This document shows positions 42,482 through 52,939 of a stretch of 64,000 nucleotides of DNA, piece after piece; position 1 is the first letter of the stretch, and each line of letters opens with the position of its first letter. Source of the stretch: Actinoallomurus bryophytorum. Lineage in GTDB: Bacteria; Actinomycetota; Actinomycetes; Streptosporangiales; Streptosporangiaceae. A program made the position numbers and the translations under genes. The notes beneath the pieces are model-generated. The model saw nothing but the letters and a program-made list of their open reading frames with translations, was not told where the DNA came from and made no database searches. The DNA is taken from NCBI RefSeq assembly GCF_006716425.1, contig NZ_VFOZ01000001.1:5270001-5334000 (forward strand), written 5' to 3'.

Positions 42482-43602
42482 GGCAGCTCCGCGGTCACGA
42501 CGGTCGGGCCGCCGGCCGGGCTGGACACGCGGAAACGCCCGTCCAGGGCCGCGACCCGGCGGGCGAGCCCGGACAGGCCGCCCCCACCGGGATCGGCGCC
42601 GCCCGCTCCGTCATCGGTGATCATCACGATCACCAGGGTGCCCCGCCGGAGGATCGAGACGTCGATCAGGGTGGCGCCCGAGTGCTTGGCCGCGTTGGTC
42701 ACCGCCTCCCGTACGGTGAAGTAGGCCGCCGTCTCGACCTGCTTGATCGGCCGGTCGGGCAGGTCACAGTGGACCCGCACCGGAACGGCGCACCGTTCGG
42801 CGACCGTGGCGAGGGCGTCACGCAGACCCAGGTCGTCCAGCGCCGCCGGATAGACGCGCCAGGCGATGTCCCGCAGTTCCTCCAGCGCCCGCCGCGATTC
42901 CTCGTGGGCCTGCCGGAGCAGGTCACGCGACTCGTTGCGCCGCGCCCGTCCGAGCAGCATGCCCAGGGCCACCAGGCGCTGCTGGAGGCCGTCGTGCAGA
43001 TCCCGTTCGATTCGCCGGCGTTCGGCGTCCACGGCCGCCACGATCCCGGCCCGGCTGGCGGACAGTTCGGCGATACGCGCGCGCATCAACGCCCGCTCGT
43101 CCGGCCCGAGGAACCGGCGGACGAGCCCGCGTTCGAACGCGGCCACCGCCGCCAGCCCGGCCAGGTCCAGGAAGAGCAAGACGGTCGCGGCGGCGAAGAG
43201 ATAGACGAGGATCGGCCAGGTCGGGGCGATGCCGTCCGGCCGTCCGCCGTAGAGCCAGCCGGCCAGCACCGCGACCGTCGTCACCGCGCCGTAGAGCAGC
43301 AGGAACAGCACCCCGCCGCCGAGCAGGCCCACCGGCCAGCGCACCGCCAGGTAGGCGAGCACCCGGCGATCGCCCGCCTCCCCGTTCTCGCCCGCGCCGA
43401 GCAGCGCGGTCAGGCGCGTGCGCTCGATCCGTACGAGCCGCCGGGCGGCGGCCGTGACGAAGTGGGGCGGGGTGCGGCGGACCAGGAGGACCGGACCCGT
43501 CAGGAGCAGGAAGACCAGCTCGGCGGTGGAGGTCAGCGCCCCCAGCGCCACGCCGACGGCGAGGCGGACGCCGCCCGCGCCGTGCCGGACGAACCGCGTC
43601 AC
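42472..43602 (-). CDS. Membrane-bound sensor histidine kinase (HisKA_3 type)
   Basis: This 376-residue kinase has an N-terminal membrane domain with about four helices (residues 12-40, 88-116, 130-156). A HisKA_3 dimerisation helix carries the phosphoacceptor H203 in RRRIERDLHDGLQQRLVALG. The C-terminal HATPase has AVTNAAKHSGATLIDV (N box) and ITDDGAGGADPGGGGLSGLA (G boxes). It has no extracytoplasmic sensor domain of size, so sensing is likely intramembrane. It overlaps the response regulator downstream and the DedA gene upstream (GTGA), suggesting it monitors a membrane-related signal. Confidence 0.9.
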   Translation of the reverse strand: MTRFVRHGAGGVRLAVGVALGALTSTAELVFLLLTGPVLLVRRTPPHFVTAAARRLVRIERTRLTALLGAGENGEAGDRRVLAYLAVRWPVGLLGGGVLFLLLYGAVTTVAVLAGWLYGGRPDGIAPTWPILVYLFAAATVLLFLDLAGLAAVAAFERGLVRRFLGPDERALMRARIAELSASRAGIVAAVDAERRRIERDLHDGLQQRLVALGMLLGRARRNESRDLLRQAHEESRRALEELRDIAWRVYPAALDDLGLRDALATVAERCAVPVRVHCDLPDRPIKQVETAAYFTVREAVTNAAKHSGATLIDVSILRRGTLVIVMITDDGAGGADPGGGGLSGLARRVAALDGRFRVSSPAGGPTVVTAELPCA

Positions 43603-44243
43603 GACCGGTGCCGTGCGCCGGAGCGCGTCAGCCGGGCCACCACGAAGTAGCCGGCGGCCAGCACGGCCACGATCAAAACTGCCTTCGACGCCAATCCGCC
43701 GTACTCCTCCACAAGCCGCCAGTTGTCGCCCAGCCAGTATCCGGCCATCACGAAGGCCGTGTTCCAGATCAGGCTGCCCAGTGCGGTGAGACCCGCGAAC
43801 GTCAGGACCGGCATCCGCTCGATGCCCGCTGGAATGGAGATCAGACTGCGCAGGACCGGGACCATACGGGCCAGGAACACCGTCTTGCCGCCATGCCGCG
43901 CGAACCAGGCCTCCGCCCGGTCGATCTCGTGCGGCCTGACCAGCGGGATACGTGCGGCGATCGACCGGGTCCGTTCGCGGCCGAGCAGGGCGCCCGCGTA
44001 GTAGACCACCAGCGATCCGACGACCGAGCCGACGGTGGCCCAGACGATCGCCGCGACGACGCTCATCCGGCCTTGGCCCGCGGTGAATCCCGCGATCGGC
44101 AGGACCACCTCACTGGGCACGAAGGGAAAGACCGTGTCGATCCCGTTGGCCAGGCCCGTCCCGGGTGCTCCGAGGGATTCCATGATGTGGGCGGCCCAGC
44201 CGGCGATTCCGCCGGCCGGCTCCGCTCCGCTCGCTTCGATCAT
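43599..44243 (-). CDS. DedA-family membrane protein
   Basis: This protein has about 214 residues from ATG 44243; GTG 44273 is possible. It has five or six membrane helices and the VTT/DedA core: NGIDTVFPFVPSEVVLPIAG near the N-terminus, VYYAGALLGRERTRS, the conserved FARHGGKTVFLARMVPVLRS segment with GxxxxFxxRxxPxxR, and GSLIWNTAFVMAGYWLGDNW. DedA proteins are implicated in lipid scrambling (undecaprenyl phosphate or phospholipid) and envelope homeostasis. Operon coupling to a two-component system suggests an envelope-stress role, which is inference. Confidence 0.87.
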   Translation of the reverse strand: MIEASGAEPAGGIAGWAAHIMESLGAPGTGLANGIDTVFPFVPSEVVLPIAGFTAGQGRMSVVAAIVWATVGSVVGSLVVYYAGALLGRERTRSIAARIPLVRPHEIDRAEAWFARHGGKTVFLARMVPVLRSLISIPAGIERMPVLTFAGLTALGSLIWNTAFVMAGYWLGDNWRLVEEYGGLASKAVLIVAVLAAGYFVVARLTRSGARHRS

Positions 44244-44436
44244 GCAGGTAACGCTAGGAATCGGCGGTGTCACGGCGCCATGAGGAAGCCCGCCGACTCA
44301 GGGTGTGGAAAACCGCAGTACGGCGGGCATCACACCGCGCGCGGCCCGACGTCCGTGCCACCGCAGTCGATCTCGCTCGCGATCGCGGCGGTGCCCACCT
44401 TGGGCTCCTGAAGGCCGGATAGCGGTGATCTCCGAA

Positions 44437-44477
44437 GGGCGCCCCGCCCTGTTCCCTGGGCAGGAGGCGGGGCGCCC
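44437..44477 (-). terminator. Strong rho-independent-like terminator after the GH3 gene
   Basis: GGGCGCCCCGCC (44437-44448) pairs perfectly with 44466-44477 (GGCGGGGCGCCC) around a 17-base loop. It lies 11 bases past the GH3 stop on the minus strand and closes the glycosidase operon. Confidence 0.8.
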
Positions 44478-44487
44478 GGCTCTCGGG

Positions 44488-47433
44488 CTATCGGAGGGAG
44501 AAGGTGCTCACGCGCAGGTCGCCGTGGAAGACCAGATAGACATCGTGGTGACCCTTCGCGCCGTGCAGCGCGGCGGTCGAGGTGGCGTAGGAGTAGACGC
44601 CCCCGGTCGGGGCGACCTCGGCGGTGCCGGCGAGCGGGCCGGTGGGGGAGTCCAGCCGGACCTCGACGGTGCCCGCGGCCGTCGCCGCCGTACGTGCGGT
44701 GAACGTCGTCGCGCCGGAGCCGAGCGCGACACCGGTGAACCTCACCCAGTCGCCGTCCGCGGCTCCGACCGCGTCGCCACGCGCCTTGGTCTCGTCGACG
44801 AGGCGCACGCCCTTGTAGTCGTCGAAGTCGGCCGTACGGGTCGGCCGGGACAGGTCGCGCGCCGGGATGGTCTCGCCCCTGACGGGCAGCGTCGCGCGCT
44901 GCCGGATGTCGGCCGACGACGCCCCGGCCATCACGTCATAGGTCCCGCCCTCGACGACGGGACGGTTCCGTGTGACGTCCCAGTGCGCGAGGTCGGCGAC
45001 GTCGAACCGCAACCGCACCGTCGTGGTCCGGCCCGGCGCCAGGCGCACCCGCTGGAAGGCGCGCAGCTGCCGCAGCGGCTGCTTGTCGCGCGAGGTCCGC
45101 TGGTGCGTGTAGAGCTGCACGACCTCGTCGCCCGCGCGCTTCCCCGTGTTGGTCACCGCGACCGACGCGTCGACGTGGCCGCCCGAGGAGGTCACGCGCA
45201 GCTTCCCGTAGCGGAACGCGGTGTAGGACAGGCCGTACCCGAACGGGTAGAGCGGGTCGCCCTTGTAGTACAGGTAGGTCCGGTCGGACTTGATGATGTC
45301 GTAGTCGAGGATGTCCGGCAGGCCGGCGTCCGAGCGGTACCAGGTCTGGGTCAGGCGCCCGGCGGGGTCGCTGTCGCCGAAGAGCGTGTCGGCGATCGCG
45401 TGCCCGGTCTCGGCGCCCGCGTGCGTGGTCCACAGGATCGCCGGGACGTTGTCCTGCTCCCAGTTCAGCGTGGTCGGGTAGCTGTTCTCGACGACGACCA
45501 CCGTGTGCGGGTTGGCCTTGCGCACCGCCTTGACCAGCGCCTCCTGGCCCTCGGCCAGCGCCATCGTGGTCCGGTCGTGGTCCTCGCGGCCGTTGATGAA
45601 CGGCATGCTGCCCACCACGACGACCGCGGCGTCGGCGCCCCGAGCCGCGCGAACGGCATCGTCCACGCCACTGGAGACCGTGTCCTTGGCGAAGTGCGCC
45701 GCGCCGTCCGCCGTGGTCAGGGTGAGGGTGCCGTCGGTGGCCGCCGCCACGTACTTCTTGTCGCCGAACCACGACTGGTCGGTCTCGTACCCGGCGTACC
45801 GGATGACGTACGTGCCGTCGTCCTGCTTTTCCAGCTTGAACTGCTGCTGGACGAACCAGCCGTTCGGCTGGTCCTGGTCGTTGACGAAGTTCGTGAAGTT
45901 GTACCCGGCGTACCTGCCGTTGGCGACGCTGCGCAGCGTCAGCACGCCCTGGCCCCAGTCGAACGCGTCGAACTGCGTGGTGGTGTCCGCGCTGGTGGCG
46001 CTCTCCTTCAACACCGCACCGGCGCCCGTACCGGCGGTGATGTACCTCCCGGTGGCGACGTCCTTGAGCGCGATCCGGTCCGCGCCCTCGCTGTCGGTCA
46101 CCGAGCCGCCGGCGCCGAGCCGCTCCCTGATCCCGTCCAGCGGGGTCACCTTGTACGGCAGCGCGCCGGAGTACCAGTCGGTGTAGAGGGTCTTCTCCAG
46201 CGGCCCGACGACCGCGACCTTCCTGGTCTTCGCGGCGTCCAGCGGCAGGGCGTGCCCGGAGTTCTTCAGCAGGACGGCGGCCTGGTCCGCGGTCTGCCGG
46301 GCCAGCGCCCGGTTGGCCGGGCTGTCGATGACGTCCTTGGTGATCTTCGCGTAGGGCCCGCCGTCGGGGTCGAGGTCGCCGAGCCGGAACCGGATGCTCA
46401 GGATGTGCCGCACGGCGGTGTCGACGTCGGATTCCTTGAGGAGCCCCTGCGACAGTGCGGACTTGACGGCGGCCGCGGTCTTCGAGCCGTCGGTGTCGTC
46501 CACCGTGAAGCTGTCCAGACCGGCCTTCAGCACCGCCGCGTCGGCCTCCGGCTGGGTGGCGTAGTACGCCTCGCTGCCGGTGAGGTTGTTCGGCGCACCC
46601 GCGTCGGTGACGTTCAGCAGGTCCTTGCGCGTCCAGGACCGTACGGCGTCGTTCAGGCTCGGGTCGACCGTGGCGGGCCGTCCGTTGACCAGGTTGTAGG
46701 AGGCCATCACGCCGGTCGCGGCGTCCGCGGAGATCGCCGGAGAGAACGCCTTCTCGTCGTACTCGTGGAGTACGCGAGGCCGCAGGTCCGACGACGTCGT
46801 GTCGCGGTGCACCTCGTTGTTGTAGCCCAGGTAGTGCTTGAGGACGGGCGCGGCCTTCAGGTACCCGGGGTCGCCGCCCTCCATCCCGGAGCCGTACGCC
46901 GTGGAGATCGTCCCGGTGAGGAGCGGGTCCTCCGAGTAGCCCTCCTCGTTGCGGCCCCACCGAGGATCGCGCAGGAGGTTCACGACCGGCGCCCAGAGCT
47001 GCACGCCCCAGACGTCGGGGTTGATCGTGTTGTACCCGCGCGCCTCGTCGCCGACCGCCGAGCCGACCCGCTTGACGAGCGCCGGGTCCCAGGTCGAGGC
47101 CAGCCCGACGGCCTGCGGGAACACCGTGCCCTTGGCGGTCACGACGGCGCCGCCGTCGTGGACGTCCGTCGACCAGGCGACACCGTGCAGGGCCTCGGTG
47201 CCGGTCTTGAACGCCTTGATCCCCAGGCGCGGGATGGCCGGCTCGTACTGGTGGAGCAGCGACACCTTCTCGTCGAGGGTGAGCCGCCCCACCAGGTCGC
47301 CGACCCGGGTGTTCAGCGGGAGACGCGGATTCTGGAAGGGATAGGTGCTTTGCGCTCTGGCGGGAACCGCCAGGCCTAACGAGGCCACGAGGGCCGCGGC
47401 GGGCAGCAGCGCGAGCCGGGGTCGGGGTTTCAC
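44488..47433 (-). CDS. Secreted GH3 beta-glucosidase/beta-xylosidase-type enzyme with inserted and C-terminal accessory domains
   Basis: This protein has 981 residues from GTG 47433, which overlaps the GH1 stop (GTGA) and follows AGGAGG. Residues 1-28 form a signal peptide. The GH3 N-domain has [10 protein letters not shown] and the nucleophile region [10 protein letters not shown] (D277). A domain of about 120 residues with [18 protein letters not shown] and [14 protein letters not shown], beta-trefoil/fascin-like, is inserted before the second GH3 domain ([20 protein letters not shown]). A fibronectin-III-like domain and a C-terminal carbohydrate-binding-like module (residues about 860-981) follow. 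Being secreted, it should act on polymers or oligomers outside, unlike the cytosolic GH1 and GH31 of the operon. Confidence 0.87.
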   Translation of the reverse strand: MKPRPRLALLPAAALVASLGLAVPARAQSTYPFQNPRLPLNTRVGDLVGRLTLDEKVSLLHQYEPAIPRLGIKAFKTGTEALHGVAWSTDVHDGGAVVTAKGTVFPQAVGLASTWDPALVKRVGSAVGDEARGYNTINPDVWGVQLWAPVVNLLRDPRWGRNEEGYSEDPLLTGTISTAYGSGMEGGDPGYLKAAPVLKHYLGYNNEVHRDTTSSDLRPRVLHEYDEKAFSPAISADAATGVMASYNLVNGRPATVDPSLNDAVRSWTRKDLLNVTDAGAPNNLTGSEAYYATQPEADAAVLKAGLDSFTVDDTDGSKTAAAVKSALSQGLLKESDVDTAVRHILSIRFRLGDLDPDGGPYAKITKDVIDSPANRALARQTADQAAVLLKNSGHALPLDAAKTRKVAVVGPLEKTLYTDWYSGALPYKVTPLDGIRERLGAGGSVTDSEGADRIALKDVATGRYITAGTGAGAVLKESATSADTTTQFDAFDWGQGVLTLRSVANGRYAGYNFTNFVNDQDQPNGWFVQQQFKLEKQDDGTYVIRYAGYETDQSWFGDKKYVAAATDGTLTLTTADGAAHFAKDTVSSGVDDAVRAARGADAAVVVVGSMPFINGREDHDRTTMALAEGQEALVKAVRKANPHTVVVVENSYPTTLNWEQDNVPAILWTTHAGAETGHAIADTLFGDSDPAGRLTQTWYRSDAGLPDILDYDIIKSDRTYLYYKGDPLYPFGYGLSYTAFRYGKLRVTSSGGHVDASVAVTNTGKRAGDEVVQLYTHQRTSRDKQPLRQLRAFQRVRLAPGRTTTVRLRFDVADLAHWDVTRNRPVVEGGTYDVMAGASSADIRQRATLPVRGETIPARDLSRPTRTADFDDYKGVRLVDETKARGDAVGAADGDWVRFTGVALGSGATTFTARTAATAAGTVEVRLDSPTGPLAGTAEVAPTGGVYSYATSTAALHGAKGHHDVYLVFHGDLRVSTFSLR

Positions 47434-48779
47434 GGCGACGACCTCCTGGTCGAAGAGGGTCCATCGGGGAGTTCGGTGATCTGGTCGCGGTACCAGCCGG
47501 CGCTGTCCTTCCAGGTCCGTTCCTGGGTCGCGTAGTCGACGTGGACGATGCCGAACCGCTTGGAGTAGCCGTACGCCCACTCGTAGTTGTCCAGCAGCGA
47601 CCAGACGAAGTAGCCGCGTACGTCGGCGCCTTCCTCCATCGCCCGCCCGACGGCCGCGAGGTGGTCGCGGAGGTAGTCGATCCGCTGCGGGTCGCGGACC
47701 CTTCCGTCGGGGTCGAGCCGGTCGTCGAACGCCGCGCCGTTCTCGGTGATCATCAGCGGGGTGGCGGGGTGCTCGTCGCGCAGCCGCAGCAGCAGCTCGG
47801 TCAGGCCGGTGGCGTCGATGCTCCAGCCCATCGCGGTGTACGGGCCCGGCTGCTTGACGAACTCGACGTCGTCGCAGCCCACCCACGGTGAGGCGGCGCC
47901 GTCGCCGTGCCCGTCCGCGGTGGCGCGGGGCGCGCCGCCGTCCCAGGTGCGCACCTGCGTCGGTGAGTAGTAGTTCACGCCGAGCACGTCCAGGGGAGCG
48001 GCGATCGCGGCCTCGTCACCGTCGTGGACGAAGGCCCAGTCGGTGATCCGTGCGGTGTCCTCCAGCAGGTCCGCCGGGTACGCGCCGTTCAGCATCGGGC
48101 CCAGGAAGATCCGGTTGGCCACCGCGTCGACCTTGCGTACGGCCTCGGCGTCGCCGCGTACGTGGTGCAGGTTGAGCGTCACCGAGTGGCGGCCGGGCAG
48201 CACCTGGCAGGCCAGGCCGTGGGCGAGGTTGAGATGGTGCGCCGCGGCCAGCGCGGCCGCGGGCTCGGTACGGCCCGGCGCGTGCACGCCCGACGCGTAC
48301 CCGAGGAAGGCCGAGCACCACGGCTCGTTCAGCGTGGTCCACGTGTGCACCCGGTCGCCGAGGGCGGCACCGACACGCTCGGCGTACTCCGCGAAGCGCA
48401 GGGCGGTGTCGCGTACGGCCCAGCCGCCCGCGTCCTCCAGCGACTGGGGCAGGTCCCAGTGGTAAAGCGTGGCCACCGGCGCGATACCGCGTTCGAGCAG
48501 CGCGTCGACGAGCCGGGAGTAGAAGTCGATGCCCCGCTGGTCGTGGACGCGCGGCCACGCGATCGAGAACCGGTAGGCCCCCAGACCGAGCGCGCTCATG
48601 GTCTCGACGTCCTCGGGCCACCGGTGGTAGTGGTCGGTCGCCACGTCGCCGGTGTCGCCGTTCAACACGCGTCCGGGCGTACGGCTGTAGGTGTCCCAGA
48701 TCGAGGGCACGCGTCCGTCTTCCTGTGCCGCGCCCTCGATCTGATACGCCGCCGTCGCCGCGCCCCATACGAAGCTCAT
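47430..48779 (-). CDS. GH1 beta-glucosidase
   Basis: This 449-residue cytosolic retaining glycosidase has the complete GH1 signature. The N-terminal [15 protein letters not shown] is followed by the acid/base E152 in TLNEP and the nucleophile E346 in [23 protein letters not shown] near the C-terminus forms the aglycone site. No signal peptide is present. The gene overlaps both neighbours by four bases. With the CUT1 importer and GH31 it would remove beta-linked glucose from imported oligosaccharides. Confidence 0.93.
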   Translation of the reverse strand: MSFVWGAATAAYQIEGAAQEDGRVPSIWDTYSRTPGRVLNGDTGDVATDHYHRWPEDVETMSALGLGAYRFSIAWPRVHDQRGIDFYSRLVDALLERGIAPVATLYHWDLPQSLEDAGGWAVRDTALRFAEYAERVGAALGDRVHTWTTLNEPWCSAFLGYASGVHAPGRTEPAAALAAAHHLNLAHGLACQVLPGRHSVTLNLHHVRGDAEAVRKVDAVANRIFLGPMLNGAYPADLLEDTARITDWAFVHDGDEAAIAAPLDVLGVNYYSPTQVRTWDGGAPRATADGHGDGAASPWVGCDDVEFVKQPGPYTAMGWSIDATGLTELLLRLRDEHPATPLMITENGAAFDDRLDPDGRVRDPQRIDYLRDHLAAVGRAMEEGADVRGYFVWSLLDNYEWAYGYSKRFGIVHVDYATQERTWKDSAGWYRDQITELPDGPSSTRRSSP

Positions 48780-51091
48780 CGGTCGATTCCCCTCACGGTG
48801 ATCGCGTTCCCGCCGGCTTCCACCAGCAGGCCGTACTCATGCTCGATCATGGTGCCGCCCTCGGCGGTGGCACCGCGTACGCCGGGTAGCAGCAGCCGCC
48901 ACGCGGCGGTGCCCTCGGCGACGACCCGGATGACGTCGCCGTCCCGTGTGGTCGTGAAGGTGGCCGCGACCTCACCGCTCGCCGCCGGGATCTCCGTCGT
49001 CACCCGCGCGCCGTCGGGCAGCGCGTACGCGTGCAGCGTGACGCCGTCGGCGTAGTCGTAGTCCGGGCGGTCCTCGACCGCGCCGAACGGGATCACCGAT
49101 CCGGGCCGGGCCAGCAGCGGTACGGACGAGAAGCCGTGCCGCTCGCGCACCCAGCGCCCGCCGGCGACCGGCTCTCCGGTCAGGACGTGCGTCCAGTTGC
49201 CCTCTGGCACGTAGTAGGCGATCTCCCCGTCCGCGGAGAAGACCGGTGCGACCAGCAGGTCCCCGCCGAGCATGTACTGCCGTTCGAGATGGGTCACGGC
49301 CGGGTCGCCGGGGAACTCCACGACCATCGCCCGCATCATCGGCACCCCCTCGCCGTACGCCTCGCGCGCGGCGGCCTGGAGATAGGGCATGAGCCGCGCC
49401 TTGAGGTTGGTGAAGCGCCGCAGGACGTCCACGGCCTCCTCGTCGAACAGCCACGGCACCCGGTAGGAGCCACTGCCGTGCAGCCGGCTGTGCGAGGACA
49501 GCAGGCCGAACGCGATCCACCGCTTGAACAGCGCGGGATCCGGCGTGCCCTCGAAGCCGCCGATGTCGTGGCTCCAGTAGCCGAAGCCGGACATGCCGAG
49601 TGAGAGACCGCCGCGCAGGCTCTCGGCCATCGCCTCGAAGGTCGACTCGGCGTCGCCGCCCCAGTGCACCGGGAACGCCTGTGTGCCGGCCGTGGCCGCG
49701 CGGGCGAACAGCACCGCCTCGCCCTGTCCGCGCCGCTTGCGCAGCAGCTCGAACACGGTCTCGTTGTAGAGGTAGGCGTAGTAGTTGTGCATGCGCTGCG
49801 GGTCGGAGCCGTCGAAGTAGGCGACGTCGGTGGGGATGCGCTCGCCGAAGTCACTCTTGAAGCAGTCGACGCCCATGTCGAGCAGTGCCTCGAGCTTGCC
49901 GGAGTACCACTCGCGGGCCGCCGGGTCGGTGAAGTCGACCACGGCCAGGCCCGGCTGCCACTTGTCCCACTGCCAGACATCGCCATCCGGCTTCTTGAGC
50001 AGGAAGCCGCGTGCCTTCCCCTCGGCGAACAGCTTCGAGCGCTGCGCGATGTAGGGGTTGATCCAGACGCAGATCTTCAGCCCGCGCGCCTTCAGGCGTT
50101 CGAGCATGCCGCGCGGGTCGGGAAAGGCACGCGGGTCCCACTCGAAGTCGCACCAGTGGAACTCCCGCATCCAGAACGTGTCGAAGTGGAAGACCGACAG
50201 CGGCAGGTCACGCTCGGCCATCCCGTCGATGAAGCTCGTGACCGTCGCCTCGTCGTAGGACGTGGTGAACGACGTGGACAGCCACAGGCCGAACGACCAG
50301 GCGGGCAGCCGCGCGGGCCGCCCGGTCAGCGCGGTGTAGCGGCGCAGGATGTCCTTGGGGGTCGGGCCGTAGATGACGAAGTAGTTCAGCGTCTGGCCCT
50401 CGACGCTGAACTGCGTCCGCGCGACGGTCTCCGAGGCCACCTCGAACGACACGCGGCCGGGGTGGTTCACGAAGACGCCGTAGCCGGCGTCGGTGAGGTA
50501 GAAGGGGACGTTCTTGTACGCCTGCTCGCTGGCCGTTCCGCCGTCGGCGTTCCAGATGTCGACGCTCTGGCCGTTCTTGACGAGCGGGCCGAAGCGTTCG
50601 CCGAGCCCGTAGACGTGCTGGTCGACGCCGAGGTCGAGCTGCTCGCGGATGTGGTGCGCGCCGTCCGCGGTCTCCATGATGGCCGTGCTCTTGGCCCCGT
50701 TCGAGGTCAGGACCCGGCCGGCGGCGGAGAACTCCACGCGCCAGTCGCCGGTGCGTGCGACCCGTACGGACAGCGCGCCGGAGGTGAGCACGACGGCCTC
50801 GTCGTCGGCCTCGACGACGGCACCGGGATCCTCCTCGTGCAGGGTGAACCGGGGCTCCCGTACCTCCTCGCCCGCGAAGTGCGTGACCGTCACGCCGATG
50901 ACGTCCGGCATGGGCGAGGAGTAGTCCAGCGTGACCACGGGTCCCTTGAGCAGGTCGCCGCGGTGCCGGATCGCCTGCGTCGGCGCGTACACGCTGAAGG
51001 AGCCGGGCGCGGTGGTGACGTCGAGGACCTCGTGCGGGTAGGAGGCCTGAACGCCGTCGCGCAGCATCCAGTAGCCGTCGGTGAACCTCAA
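48776..51091 (-). CDS. yicI: GH31 alpha-xylosidase (YicI-type)
   Basis: This 771-residue cytosolic glycosidase has the N-terminal beta-sandwich region of alpha-xylosidases. The catalytic barrel carries nucleophile D414 in [10 protein letters not shown], the subfamily-typical version of the GH31 motif in YicI enzymes, and acid/base D480 in [28 protein letters not shown] contains the Phe/Trp pair that favours xylosides over glucosides. The likely start is TTG 51091, 10 bases after the permease stop, with GAAGGGG overlapping that stop. It would release alpha-xylose from isoprimeverose or xyloglucan oligosaccharides. Confidence 0.88.
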   Translation of the reverse strand: MRFTDGYWMLRDGVQASYPHEVLDVTTAPGSFSVYAPTQAIRHRGDLLKGPVVTLDYSSPMPDVIGVTVTHFAGEEVREPRFTLHEEDPGAVVEADDEAVVLTSGALSVRVARTGDWRVEFSAAGRVLTSNGAKSTAIMETADGAHHIREQLDLGVDQHVYGLGERFGPLVKNGQSVDIWNADGGTASEQAYKNVPFYLTDAGYGVFVNHPGRVSFEVASETVARTQFSVEGQTLNYFVIYGPTPKDILRRYTALTGRPARLPAWSFGLWLSTSFTTSYDEATVTSFIDGMAERDLPLSVFHFDTFWMREFHWCDFEWDPRAFPDPRGMLERLKARGLKICVWINPYIAQRSKLFAEGKARGFLLKKPDGDVWQWDKWQPGLAVVDFTDPAAREWYSGKLEALLDMGVDCFKSDFGERIPTDVAYFDGSDPQRMHNYYAYLYNETVFELLRKRRGQGEAVLFARAATAGTQAFPVHWGGDAESTFEAMAESLRGGLSLGMSGFGYWSHDIGGFEGTPDPALFKRWIAFGLLSSHSRLHGSGSYRVPWLFDEEAVDVLRRFTNLKARLMPYLQAAAREAYGEGVPMMRAMVVEFPGDPAVTHLERQYMLGGDLLVAPVFSADGEIAYYVPEGNWTHVLTGEPVAGGRWVRERHGFSSVPLLARPGSVIPFGAVEDRPDYDYADGVTLHAYALPDGARVTTEIPAASGEVAATFTTTRDGDVIRVVAEGTAAWRLLLPGVRGATAEGGTMIEHEYGLLVEAGGNAITVRGIDR

Positions 51092-51101
51092 TCGAGCCCC
51101 T

Positions 51102-51944
51102 TCATTTGACCGAGCCCACGGTGATGCCGCGGGTGAGAGTGCGCTGGAAGATCAGGAAGAAGACGATCGCCGGAATGATGCCGAGCAGGGCGGACGCACT
51201 GGTCATCGTGGCGTCCATCATTTTCTGGCCCTGCAGGACACCGAGCGCCACCGGCACGGTCTGGTTCTCGTTGGAGATCAGGAAGACCAGAGGCAGGAAG
51301 AACTCGTTCCAGGTCCAGATGAAGAAGAAGACGAACAGCACGCCGAGGGTCGGCCGGCTGATCGGCACGATGATCCGCCACAGGATCCGCAGCCGGCCCG
51401 CACCGTCCATCCGTGCCGCCTCGAGGATCTCGCGGGGGAACGCGGACAGCACCGAGGACAGCAGGTATGTGCCGAACGCACTCTGGATGGCGGTGAAGAT
51501 GATGATCACACTGAGCCTGGTGTCGTACAGGCCGACCTTCTTGGAGAAGAAGTACAGCGGGTAGACCAGGACCTCCTGCGGCATGGTGTTGGCCAGCAGG
51601 AAGATCACCATGATGGAGACCCGGCCCCGTACCCGGCCGATGCCCAGCGCGTAGGCGTTCAGCACCGACAGGATGACCGCGAGGACGGCCACCGAGCCGC
51701 TGATGATCAGGCTGTTGAGCAGCTTGCCACCGAAGTCGACGCGTTCCCAGAAGTCCTTCAGGCCCTGGAGGTAGAGGCTCTTCGGCGGGCTGAGCGGGCC
51801 GTGTGAGGAGTACTCCGCGGGGGACTTGATCGCGTTGAAGGCGATGATGACGAACGGCAGCAGCATCACCACCGCGAGCACGATGAGCGAGACGAGGAGT
51901 GCGTACGAACCCGGCGTCCGCCGCCGTACGGTGACGGAAGTCAT
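51102..51944 (-). CDS. ABC sugar importer permease, MalG-type (CUT1)
   Basis: This 280-residue inner-membrane permease has six helices. The EAA loop ILEAARMDGAGRLRILWRII near residue 190 contacts the ATPase. ATG 51944 overlaps the stop of the MalF-type permease (ATGA). No ATPase gene is present in the operon, so a shared MsiK-type ATPase elsewhere probably energises it, as known for actinomycete CUT1 systems. Confidence 0.92.
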   Translation of the reverse strand: MTSVTVRRRTPGSYALLVSLIVLAVVMLLPFVIIAFNAIKSPAEYSSHGPLSPPKSLYLQGLKDFWERVDFGGKLLNSLIISGSVAVLAVILSVLNAYALGIGRVRGRVSIMVIFLLANTMPQEVLVYPLYFFSKKVGLYDTRLSVIIIFTAIQSAFGTYLLSSVLSAFPREILEAARMDGAGRLRILWRIIVPISRPTLGVLFVFFFIWTWNEFFLPLVFLISNENQTVPVALGVLQGQKMMDATMTSASALLGIIPAIVFFLIFQRTLTRGITVGSVK

Positions 51945-52888
51945 GAGCCGTCCTCCTCGGCCTTGCTCTGCCGGCGCAGGAGCACCGCGGTCAGCACCAC
52001 GATGATCAGCGTCATCACGGTGGCGATCGCCGCGCCGTACCCGACCTGGGTCTTTTCGAAGAAGTTCTGCCAGGAGTAGTAGGCGGGCACCCGCGTCGCG
52101 TTGCCCGGTCCGCCGTTCGTGAGGATGTAGACCTTGTCGAAGCTCTTGAGCGCGGCGACGCTGCAGATCAGCAGCACGACGTACAGCTCGGGGCGGATCT
52201 GCGGGATCGTGATGTACCAGAACCGCCGCCACCACGAGGCACCGTCGATCTCCGCGGCCTCGTAGAGCGAGGGATCGACGCGCTGAAGGCCGGCCATGAA
52301 GACGATGAGCGGAAAGCCGATCTGGACCCAGACCATGACGCCCATCACGGTGTAGAGCGCCAGCTTCGGGTCGCCCAGCCAGTCCTCGCGCAGCGAGCCG
52401 AGACCGACCTTCTTCAACGTCTCGTTGAGCGCGCCGTTGTCGGGGGCGAGCATCCAGGACCACACGATCCCGGCCACCGCGAACGGCAGCACCTGGGGCA
52501 GGTAGATGCACGCGCGCAGGATCGAGGCCGTACGCGGACCGAACCGCTTGGCGATGATGTCGAACAGCACCGCGGCCAGGACCAGGCCGATCGCCGCCGG
52601 GATGATGGCCATCGCGATGACCAGGGCGATGTTGTGTTCGAAGGAGGCCCAGAACTCGCCGTCGGACAGCAGCCGGGTGTAGTTCTCCAGGCCGATCCAC
52701 TGCGGCCTTCCGATGCCGTCCCAGCGGGTGAGGCTGATGCCGATGTTCATCAGGAACGGCACCAGGATGATGGCGACGAACAGCACGCCACTGGGGACGA
52801 GGTAGACCGCGTAGGTCATCTCACGTCGGCGACGCACGACGGGCTTTCGCTTCGTCTCCGTCGCCGGCACGCTCAAGGTCTGGGTCAT
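51941..52888 (-). CDS. ABC sugar importer permease, MalF-type (CUT1)
   Basis: This 315-residue permease has a cytoplasmic basic N-terminus (ETKRKPVVRRRREM) and six helices. The EAA loop SLYEAAEIDGASWWRRFWYI near 230 is followed by TIPQIRPELYVVLLICSVAA. It pairs with the downstream MalG-type permease through a four-base overlap. It is separated from the binding-protein gene by a strong hairpin, which may lower its expression relative to that gene. Confidence 0.92.
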   Translation of the reverse strand: MTQTLSVPATETKRKPVVRRRREMTYAVYLVPSGVLFVAIILVPFLMNIGISLTRWDGIGRPQWIGLENYTRLLSDGEFWASFEHNIALVIAMAIIPAAIGLVLAAVLFDIIAKRFGPRTASILRACIYLPQVLPFAVAGIVWSWMLAPDNGALNETLKKVGLGSLREDWLGDPKLALYTVMGVMVWVQIGFPLIVFMAGLQRVDPSLYEAAEIDGASWWRRFWYITIPQIRPELYVVLLICSVAALKSFDKVYILTNGGPGNATRVPAYYSWQNFFEKTQVGYGAAIATVMTLIIVVLTAVLLRRQSKAEEDGS

Positions 52889-52904
52889 GGGTGCTTCTCC
52901 GGGT

Positions 52905-52935
52905 GCGGGGTACGGGCCGCGCGCCCGTACCCCGC
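52905..52935 (-). terminator. Hairpin between binding-protein and permease genes
   Basis: A perfect 13-bp stem pairs GCGGGGTACGGGC (52905-52917) with its complement (52923-52935) around a five-base loop. It starts a few bases after the binding-protein stop on the minus strand. Such elements often stabilise or partly terminate the transcript so that the binding protein is made in excess. Confidence 0.75.
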
Positions 52936-52939
52936 GGTC

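Noticed and set aside
44305-47379. 1024-codon plus-strand open frame
   Set aside because: Antisense to the GH3 gene, with Arg/Val/Gly-rich composition and no domain.
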